Part shown: positions 54,093 through 64,000 of the stretch, piece after piece
Position numbering within the stretch: the first letter of the stretch is position 1
Layout: every line of letters begins with the position of its first letter
Origin: Myrmaecium sp. VS I D KN 1
Taxonomy: Eukaryota; Ascomycota; Dothideomycetes; Valsariales; Valsariaceae
Assembly (NCBI GenBank): GCA_019775845.1
Contig: JADQAV010000002.1
Coordinates: forward strand, 992,001 to 1,056,000
Direction of reading: 5' to 3'
DNA length: 64,000 nucleotides
The notes under the pieces: generated by a model
The model's input: only the letters and a program-made list of their open reading frames with translations
Database searches by the model: none
Told to the model about the DNA's origin: nothing
Position numbers and translations under genes: made by a program

Positions 54093-56939
54093 TCACTGAA
54101 ACCCACCCCTCAACTCCGCCAACATCGTCTTCATCCGCTGACCCCCCATGCGCTCAAAGCGATCCACACTCATCACGAACGTCCCCCTGCCCTTAGTCAA
54201 GCTCCTGAGATGCCTCAGATACCCGACCATCTCCTTCAGCGGCACGCGCGCCGTGACGTGGCGTTGCGCATCCGGCGAGTGCACCGTAGCGGAGAAACCC
54301 GCGCCGGGATCAAAGGGGTCAGGCGGGGCGTAGATGCGGCTGGCGTCGATGGCGGGCAGGTCATCGTACGACATGCCGCCGTCCGGCTGCGCGGCGAGCA
54401 CGTCGGCGCCGTCGCGGTTCTCGTCCAGCGAGACGATCTGGCCGCCGCGGGCGCTGGAGATGTCGTGCACGATGCTGCCGAGGTCGGACTCGTTGACCGT
54501 GATGGTGACGAGCATGACCGGCTCCATGATGACGGTCGGGGCGGCGGCGGCGGAGGCGCGGAGGGCGCGGGTCACGGCGCCGCGGGCGGCCTGGGAGAGC
54601 GCCGTGGCGGTGGTGTCCGGGAAGAGGTGCGCGGCGGCGTCGAGGTCGATGACTACTTCGGTGCTGTGTACGGGGAACCGGTAGGTTGGACCGCGGGCGA
54701 GAGCGGCGGCGGCGCCGGTTTGGAGAGCGGAGATGATGGTGGAGAAGGGGAGTTCTTGCGGGAGAGCGGGAGAGTCGGAGGAGAGAGCGACGCCATCGCG
54801 GGAGAAGCCCGGATGGTTGATGACGACGCGGTTGGATTCGATGATGGTCGTGGTTTGTGCGGCGTCATAGTCGGATTCGGAGGCGACTTGGGTGGTGGAG
54901 GATTCGATATTGGTGACGGAAGCGATACAAGTCGCCTTTGCGGTTTTTCCTGCGATCTCCCTGTCGAGTACTTCGGTGACTGGTTCGGACGGCGCCATGA
55001 CAGTCTCACGATAGCCGATCTCAATAGCACCGGTGGAAGCTTTGATTTTCATGTCCTTGATCAACCGGTCTCGGGCGATCTCCAGATGAAGCTCTCCCAT
55101 GCCCGAAAGATGCGTCTGTCCGCTTTCGGGGTCAACATGGACATGCAAACTGGGGTCCTCCCGTAGCAGGATGCTTAGTCCGTCAGACACATTCTTCTCT
55201 TCCGAAAGACTGTTGGGTTCGACGCTGGTGAAGAACACCGGCGGCGGCACGGTGATCGGTCTCAGTTGGAGTGTGTTAACAGGAGTAGGCGGGCCATTCT
55301 TCAGGTTGATACCGGCGTAGGAGATCAAAGTATCGCCCGTTCTGGCGTATTTGAGGCCAGCAATCACACCGATCTGGCCCGCCGGTATCTCTGTCACTTC
55401 TACAGCGTCGTTTGCATACATCTTCAGAAGCTTGAAGGCCTTCTCCGTCACGCCCAGGTTGGTGTTGTAAAGCTGTGCCCCACGGCTGATGGAACCAGAG
55501 TATACCCGGAAGTATACCAAAACACCGCGCTTCGCGTCGTTGACCACCTTAAAAGCGAGAGCACACGCTTCAATGCTGGCTACGTTCATAGGCCTTTTGA
55601 CCTTGGTCGCGATCCCCTTTTGGCCTTTGACTGGCTCTTCAGGAGGTGGTGCGATAGCTAGGTTTCCGCTTAGGAGTTGCTCAAGGCCTCCTTGGTGTCC
55701 ACCAATGCTAATCTCAGGATCCGGTCTCTCATCTGGTGAGGGGAGCAGGTCTACAACGGCATCGAGCAGAGGCTGAACGCCGACGTTCCGAAAGCTTGCT
55801 CCTGCAAAAATGGGGATAACCATCTGCGGGGACTGAAGAACACACCTCCTGAGCGACTCGGTGATGGCCTGTCCGGGAATCGAGAGATGGTTCTCGTCGT
55901 GCTCAAGGAAAAGCTCGACCATCTCATCGTCGTGCTCGCTCAGGCACTCGACGAGGGCGGTCCGAGCCTTCTTGATCTCCTCTGCGAATTTCGGTTCCGT
56001 CTTCTCCAACTCTGCCAGCTCGACGACACCGAAATCCTTTCCGTCAGTGCCTTCCTTCCAACGGAGTCCTCGAAGATTGACCGCATCACCGACACCAAGA
56101 AGCTTTCCGGCATCGGTCCACCAGGGGATCTGGCAAACGGCCGGCCATCCGTGCAACCGAACGCCTACTTCCTTCACCGTCCGAGCAAAGGCAGCCCCGT
56201 CGCGGTCCAGCTTGTTGACGAAGACAATCCGGGGGATGCGGTAGGTGTTCGCTTGCGTCCAGACTTTTTCGGTCTGCGCTTCCACCCCAGCTACGCCATC
56301 CAGGATGCACACCGCGCCGTCGAGGATACGGAGCGAGCGCAGAACTTCGAAGGTGAAATCGGCGTGACCAGGAGTGTCGATGAGGTTGATATTATGCGGG
56401 ACTGATGACCTCATGGGGACTGCTGCTGGCTCAGTACCTTCGACTCCTGTTGCCTTCCCCTTCTGGTCTTGCGATGGCGGCCAGTTGAAGGAGATTGCAG
56501 CAGATTGGATGGTGATCCCGCGAGCTCTTTCGGCAGGAAGGAAATCAGTCACTGTTGATCCTTCATCGACATCTGTGATATGTGGTTAGTTGGTGTCTCG
56601 TCGGGACTAGGAACCCCAACGGATGTTGAAGTAACAATTCTATTTCTCGGCCAGCCAAGGAAAGATGATATATACCTCCTATGCGGCGGGTATAACCGCT
56701 GTAGTAGAGCATTCGCTCTGTAGTGGTTGTTTTGCCCTACATGTTCATTCAGCGATATGTACGGTGTCGTAATTTCTCCTTGAACATACAGCATCGATGT
56801 GAGCAATAATCCCGATGTTCCTCGTCCTCGACAGATCCTCAGGCGCCCGAAGGCCTGGGATAGTTGTGAACAGTCTTCTACATGAGGGAAAGGACGCTCT
56901 GGTAGTCCGGCAGGCACGCCATACGAAGCTGAGCTGCAT
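54093..56939 (-). CDS. MEF2: Mitochondrial ribosome-recycling GTPase, EF-G2 type
   Basis: Three exons (56939-56790, 56736-56676, 56572-54093) give 896 residues. The presequence [20 protein letters not shown] is Arg-rich and acid-free. The P-loop is formed across intron 1 ([19 protein letters not shown]). Switch I is [14 protein letters not shown], switch [17 protein letters not shown] and the NKXD box [10 protein letters not shown]. Later domains include [14 protein letters not shown]. Domains in order are G, II, III, IV and V of EF-G. It resembles Mef2/EF-G2mt (GFM2), which splits mitochondrial ribosomes with the recycling factor, more than the translocase Mef1. Length and the extra insert between the G motifs (a Gln/Lys-rich loop near residue 100) support this. 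MEF1 is the main alternative. Confidence 0.88.
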
Positions 56940-57266
56940 GACCACTAGGGAAGATCTTGATACGCCATGCAATCTATACGATTCAAATCCGGAGAAGATG
57001 GGAAGAAATCTCGATGCAGCCGTGCCACAGCTTGATGATGGTTTTCTTCCAGCGCGGGCGTTAACCGGAGATAATATCCTGTCAGGGTAAGGCAGGAAGG
57101 CAGGCAGGCAGACAACGCGCAAGGCAGGCACTCCTACATCGCCCATCGCCCCGGATCCAAGACTCCGCATACATACCGTACCCACCCACCAAGGCCACCA
57201 TTCACGCCTTCCCACCCATCCCAACCCCCTTCGCCGCCAGCTTCACGCGTCCGATCTCCCAGCGTC
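56940..57266. promoter_or_regulatory. Bidirectional promoter of MEF2 and VPS17
   Basis: This 327-base spacer separates divergent starts. It carries a GGCA/GGAA-rich patch (57088-57132) and a pyrimidine-rich leader before VPS17. Confidence 0.45.
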
Positions 57267-59196
57267 ATGGACTACTCTGCACTGGCCAATGATGCCGAGA
57301 ATCCCGCGGGAGCTTCACCGTGGGCTTCGTCGCCGCAGCCCAGCAGAACGACCTTTGGGAGCCTCTCCACCGCTGACCTGCCCTCCTCTCCACTGCCCGC
57401 CGCCTCTCCGTACACAGAGGGGCCGCGACAGGATTCCAGCTTCCATAGCGACGCTCCCCCAGCCTCCAGCTCAGACGTACGCCCAGAGTCGAGGTCTGCC
57501 GAAGACGGCCAGCCGGGACACCAGCCGCAGAACCCGAGCCAGCAATGGTCGCAACAACAGCAGCAGCAGCAGCAGCAGCGGCAATACCCGCCTCAAGGCA
57601 GACCGGAGCAGCAGAGGCATGACCCTGCACGATATCATGCTCGACCGCGACAGAATGTTCCACAGTACAAGCTTCAGGCAAAGGTGACCGGGCTCGAGCG
57701 GACGGGCCGGAAGGATCCCATCTTGCGATTCGATGTCTACGTATGTGCAGACGTATCGGGTGGCTCATTATACCTATATCCTCATGCTAACGCCGCTATC
57801 AGACCAACCTTCCCAAGTTTCGCACGACCCAGTTCCGCGACGTCAGGCGGACGCACTCTGAGTTCGTCAAGCTTGCTGAACATCTGATGGGAGCCAATCC
57901 AGAAGCAATCGTCCCTGCCGTTCCTCCCCCGGTCACCTCCGCTGGCGCAGGTACCGAGGAGGACGAGACTCGCGTTAAAGCATCCATCCAGAGGTGGCTG
58001 AACAATGTCTGCGGGAATGAGGTTCTGATGCGGGATGAGGAGATGGTCTTCTTTGTCGAGGCCGACTTCGGATACAGCCCAGTTGTGCGTCGCAAGCAGC
58101 CTGCCACGGGCATGAGAAGGAAGATGATCAAGCAGTTCGCTCCTCCGCCAGATGATACCCCAGAATTGTTCGAGGCGCGACCGGTCGTTAAAGCGTTCTA
58201 CCTTGGTACCATGGAGACACAGCAGAAGTTGGAAAAGGTGGTGAAGGCAAGGAGGGGTAAGCAATCGACCATCCCTGCAACGTAAACCTGTATATGCTAA
58301 TGCCCTATTCAGCACTCGGTGTTGCGGAAGGAGACCTGGGCGTCAAGCTCGGCGCAATGCACGTCCAGGAAACCCACGCTGGACTCGCCAATGCCTATCG
58401 CAAGCTCGGCAAGGTCATTCAAGCTACAGGCGATTTTCATGCGGCCCAAGGAACCGCTGAAGCCACCACCCTTGGCGACCCGCTCAACTACCACTCCTCG
58501 GACGCCTTCATCGTTAAGGAAACCCTCACCAACCGCCACATCCTACGGCGAGACTTGCTTGCTGCACAAGCTACGACCCGCAGCAAGCTTTCCGCCGCCG
58601 AACGCATCAAAGCCTCGAGCTCCGTCAGGCGTGACAAGGTCGATGAGGCCATCGCTGCTCTAGACGAAGCTCGCAGCCACGAGGATTACCTGACCAAAAA
58701 GACGCAACGCGTCACCGCCAGCCTCCTCCAGGAGCGGCGGAAGTGGTTCGCGCGCACGTCCGCGGACCTGCGCAGCGCCATCCGCGAGTACGTCGTCCGG
58801 CAGATCGAGGCCGAGCGCCGCACGCTCGCCACACTCGAGCAAGTCCGCCCGGACATCCGCGCCATCGACGCCTCCGGCGGCCTGTCCCGCCTCGGCCGCG
58901 AATCCCACCCGGCCGCCCGCCGGAGCAGCCTGGCCTCCTCCCAGGGACCCCGGGGCGACGCGTGGAGCGGCGTGCCGCGTCGGCCGCAGGAGGGCCTCAA
59001 CCGCAGCGTGAGCGGGACGTTCATCCCCCCGGCCCTGCCCGAGGAGGCGGACGAGGCGGCCCAGGGACCTCCGGGCTTGGGCGCCCGGAAGCGCGCGGGC
59101 AGCTTGAAGAAGCCGGCGCCGGGCTTGGTGGATGAGGATGATGACCTGATCAACCCGCGTAACGCGGCCAGTCGGCTGGCGACCACGACTTTTTAG
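57267..59196 (+). CDS. VPS17: Sorting nexin, retromer subunit VPS17
   Basis: Three exons (57267-57740, 57803-58256, 58313-59196) give 603 residues; introns start GTATGT and GTAAGC and both end TCAG. A disordered N terminus with a Gln run from CAG repeats (about residues 95-107) precedes a PX domain. That domain reads YKLQAKVTGLERTGRKDPIL, FDVYTNLPKFRTTQFRDVRR, HSEFVKLAEHLM and RDEEMVFFVEADFGYSP. A BAR-type helical region follows (about 280-480). The C terminus is Ser/Arg-rich and disordered. VPS17 pairs with VPS5 as the membrane-bending half of retromer, which returns cargo such as Vps10 from endosomes to Golgi. The PX domain has a changed phosphoinositide pocket in this family, so membrane targeting may rely on the partner. 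Confidence 0.94.
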
Positions 59197-59909
59197 GGGA
59201 GCGAAGCGATGAGTGTTTGTCAGGTAGGCCGGGGGCGGGACAGAAGGCGAAGGGAAGGAGTTTGATATGTATTTATGCCACGGGCAGCAGCAGCAGCAGT
59301 AAAGCAGGAGGGGATTAGCAGTACAGCAGCATCACTTTTCTTTTCGTGTTCTTTTTGATATATCATCGTACTGTACTCTCTTTTTTTTACCCAGTATATG
59401 CGTAGCGATGAAAAGGAAGAGAATAGCAATGTCTGGAGGGACTATGAATCGAAATCGGAAGTATAAAACGCCTTCTTTCCTTTTCCCTTGGTTACCTCTG
59501 CGCATTCTCTTCTTCTTTTTCGACTTTTTCCTCCCTCGAGAAGAAGGAAAGTCACACATGGAGATTCAGTAGGTTGTGAAATCCCATGTATATATATCAA
59601 CATGGATCCTTTTGAAGCCCTTCACATCGCCACGAACCTGGCGTTTGCGGGGAGTGCACCGATCACATGCCACCTGAAAGAATAAGCGCGGCGGGACGCC
59701 AAAGATTGTTAAACAGCGAGACTTTGCTACAGAGAACCTTCTTTGCCTTTTTTTTTCTTTGTGGATAAGAATTATAATTTCGCAACCGGGGACCTGGACA
59801 GAAACACCTCTTAGCTACAGCCCTCCGACACTGTCACAGAGTCCGCCCCCTCCCCAGTCTCAACGCTGTCTCCCAAGACGGAATGAATGAGGGGGAAAAA
59901 GTAACATAT
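59197..59909. other. Convergent spacer between VPS17 and MET2
   Basis: About 700 bases of 3' sequence, with T-runs (59380-59392, 59750-59760) and a short AGC repeat (59285-59300). No gene is supported. Confidence 0.4.
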
Positions 59910-61693
<1,784 letters not shown>

Positions 61694-62990
61694 GATATGG
61701 GCAGTTCGGTGGAGTAGTGTAGTGCCTTCTCTGTTGTTCGGATGGCCAGCTGCATAGCAATCCTCGAAGGCCTTTTTTGTTGCGGAGATGGAAGGAAAGA
61801 GGCTGTGGGAGCGAGTGAAGAGTCGGCAGGTTCATGAAAAGTTCCCCCACTGCACGAGCCAGAAAACCCCCACTAGACAGTCATAACTCCAGAGCACTGG
61901 CACAGACCCATGACGTCCCCTAGCGAGTGAAAGACTACTAGTATCTCATGCGATGCCCGGACAACTTCCAATCTCCCTCTTCTCTCGTGATACTCGCATA
62001 TTTCTTAGCAATATGTGTAGTCGCGGAGCCTATCGCCATCAGCCTGCCTGAAGCACGTAATCCGTGGCTTCACACGCACATACAAAGCACCTGCTGGTGG
62101 TGCGTTGGAAAACACATAATCTGTTAAGGTATGGGAAAGAGCTCTCTACGTGCTATAAGGTAGGAAGTACTACCTTAGGCGGTTCTTGCTTCATCGCTTG
62201 TAGGTGAGTATATTACCTAGGTACTATAGTATCTGACAGTAAGCCCAAAATCATGTGATGTACCTTCAAAAATTTGAGAATGTGCTTTGTGCTGCAAGCC
62301 CTGGTGGCAGATCGACGGACATACATCAGATACTTCAGCCTTGCAGACCATATTCGGGAGCTACGGAAGTCTGTTTAGTAACTTCAAACGATCTACAACA
62401 GAGCAACCGTCATAGCTCTCGCAATTTGCCAAGTGGAAATTCAACCACATTAGCCACTCTTTGAATCCTTTTACTTTCTCAGATGAAGACCGAATAATGT
62501 TAAGTCCACGCGTCTCGTTTTTCCCCCGTGCATGGCGAGATGATAATGGCGGGCATGCAGGGAAGATGAAGGAGCGCCCGTTCGGTCTTTTCGAGGGCAT
62601 GCACAACGGGTATCTTAAGAAGGTAAGACAAGAAGGTGGTCGTGGATTGGTTATTAGAGGCCCTAAAGCAGGTACTTTACTATCGGCCACCTGATACTTC
62701 AGAGCAAATGGACCGGGCTAAACAAAGTCACGTCCGGTTGATCACGGAAAACAAGTGTTTTCTGAGACGGAGGAAAAGTCGAAGTTTCATAGATGCAAGA
62801 TCCGTTCGTCCACTTAGCGCCGGGAACTTACTCCATGTTCAAAAAAAGGTATCCCCACTGAAAAGAAAAAAAAATCCACGCCCGGCAAAAGAAGTCGTTT
62901 GGGTTAAGAGTTGGAAATAAAGGAAATGAGGTCTCCAGAAGCGTCTTCCTGAGCCATGTACTGGTGTGTTCGGGATAACACGGCGCAGCT
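61694..62990. other. Spacer: MET2 promoter and CDC42 3' region
   Basis: About 1.3 kb between two genes on -. It holds a short perfect hairpin (62156-62177) with TAGGTA-type words around it and another near 62214-62224. No coding frame is convincing. No CACGTG (Cbf1-type) site was noticed here. Confidence 0.4.
62156..62177. repeat. Short inverted repeat
   Basis: TAAGGTAG pairs with CTACCTTA around a six-base loop, an 8-bp perfect stem. It sits in a spacer rich in TAGGTA-type words. Confidence 0.6.
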
Positions 62991-63833
62991 TCACAAGATA
63001 ACGCAATTGCCCTTCTTCTTCGACATCTTCTTGTTTGGCGGCGGCTCCAGTGCCGCAACGATGGCCTTTTCAGCTAAGTCAGTGGTGTTCTTAGTGTATA
63101 GAAGCGGCGTGATTGGCTTACCTCGTCGAAGACGTCCTTCAGCTTGTACTGAGTTAGAGCTGAACATTCCACGTACTTGACAGCTCCCAGGTCCCTAGCC
63201 ATGCGTTCGCCATCTTCTCGCCTGACTGGCGCCATCCTCTGCTTTGCCAGTTTTTCTTTGACAGAAGGGTCGTCCCTGAGATCCACCTGGGTCCCCACGA
63301 TGAGGCACGGTACGCCCGGGCAATGGTGATGAACTTCGGGGAACCATTTTTCCCGAACGTTCTCAAATGAAGCCGGCGAGGTCACCGAGAAGCAAACAAG
63401 GAAAACGTCCGTCTGTGGGTAAGAGAGGGGACGGAGGCGGTCGTAATCTTCTTGTCCGGCGGTATCAAACAGTCCGAGAGTGTAGGGCTCGTCTCCGATC
63501 CTGTTAGACGTGTTAGCTTGACGTACGGTTCGCAGAGGAGAGCAGCAAAGACGATCGCAATAACCGTCGTCTTGGCTAGATCTGTATTGTTGCACGAGGG
63601 GTTCATACATGACAGTAACCGCATAGTTGTCGAAGACGGTTGGGACGTATTCCGAGGGGAACTTATTCGTGGTGTACGAGATCAGAAGGCATGTCTTGCC
63701 GACTGCACCGTCACCGACGACGACACACCTAGACGACGCGAACCCTGTCAGTAAGAGACGACACTGAGTGCACGAAAGATATTGTTTGTCGAGTAACGCG
63801 GAGGCAAACGTACTTGATAGTTGCAACAACCAT
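62991..63833 (-). CDS. CDC42: Rho-family GTPase CDC42
   Basis: Four exons (63833-63814, 63728-63609, 63500-63122, 63065-62991) give 197 residues. The spliced product starts [20 protein letters not shown] (P-loop 10-17). The effector loop is [14 protein letters not shown], switch [22 protein letters not shown], and the guanine-specificity box GTQVDLRDD. The Rho-type insert covers [20 protein letters not shown]. The end [13 protein letters not shown] is a polybasic patch followed by a CAAX box ending in Leu, the geranylgeranylation type. It controls polarity, septins and actin at hyphal tips. The insert and tail mark it as Cdc42 rather than Rac (no CTIL-type tail). The final acceptor is the AAAAG immediately before the [10 protein letters not shown] codons. 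A nearer TTAG acceptor upstream would break the frame. Confidence 0.97.
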
Positions 63834-64000
63834 GTTGTACGAAAGACTTCAGAGCACGACGATTCCTGACTGCTGGGTGTACGGAAGACGAGGTGGAGAT
63901 AGCGCGGTCTATCTAAGCAAGCTGCGATTCGCGCCAATGAAGATACGCCGAGTGGGAAGGTTTGGGTTACTGGTCGTGAGGACGTGACGGTGTGGTGGTT

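Overview
The window looks like nuclear chromosomal DNA of a filamentous ascomycete (Pezizomycotina). Most genes carry one to seven short GT-AG introns (roughly 50-190 bases) with CTAAC/CTGAC-like branch sites. The gene set is typical of that group: a fungal Zn2Cys6 regulator, tail-anchored PEX26, fungal MET2, VPS17, RVS167 and CDC42. Coding DNA is GC-rich and spacers are AT- or purine/pyrimidine-biased. I cannot fix the class; intergenic TAGGTA/TACCTA words are suggestive but not diagnostic. I see no rRNA, tRNA, CRISPR, transposon or virus-like element.

Layout, left to right. 1-2.5 kb: the 5' end of an FHIP-like trafficking gene, then a ZGRF1/Dbl2-like DNA-repair gene, both on -. 3.2-4.8 kb: RVS167 (BAR-SH3), on +. 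5.6-11.2 kb: a sugar-porter-type MFS transporter and an eight-exon Zn2Cys6 regulator, both on -. 13-17.5 kb: mitochondrial dihydroxy-acid dehydratase and a TCD1/2-type tRNA t6A dehydratase, both on -. 19.5-24.9 kb: an L-type lectin cargo receptor (-), TIM13 (+), the mitochondrial nuclease NUC1 (-) and NC2-alpha (-). 26.8-29.7 kb: a NOSIP-like RING/U-box protein and tafazzin, divergent from a 301-base promoter. 30.4-35.8 kb: a large UBP12-type deubiquitinase. 37-43.2 kb: a protein with a retropepsin-like fold signature and a CLC anion transporter. 44.5-48 kb: an IAH1-type GDSL esterase and PEX26. 48.6-50.7 kb: a PARN-like ribonuclease. 50.9-54 kb: a divergent pair made of a class II aldolase and a two-domain 3-hydroxyacid dehydrogenase. 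54-59.2 kb: the mitochondrial factor MEF2 and the retromer subunit VPS17, divergent. 59.9-63.8 kb: MET2 and CDC42.

Most of the window is ordinary housekeeping sequence, with many genes for mitochondria (ILV3, TCD, TIM13, NUC1, tafazzin, MEF2) and membrane traffic (FHIP, RVS167, lectin, CLC, VPS17, CDC42). Two places look like small functional units: the transporter-regulator pair at 5.6-11.2 kb, and the aldolase-dehydrogenase pair at 50.9-54 kb, which is a plausible small-sugar-acid catabolic module. All exon coordinates were inferred by hand from splice signals and protein continuity. Symbols are orthology-style names from recognised protein families, not the result of a search.
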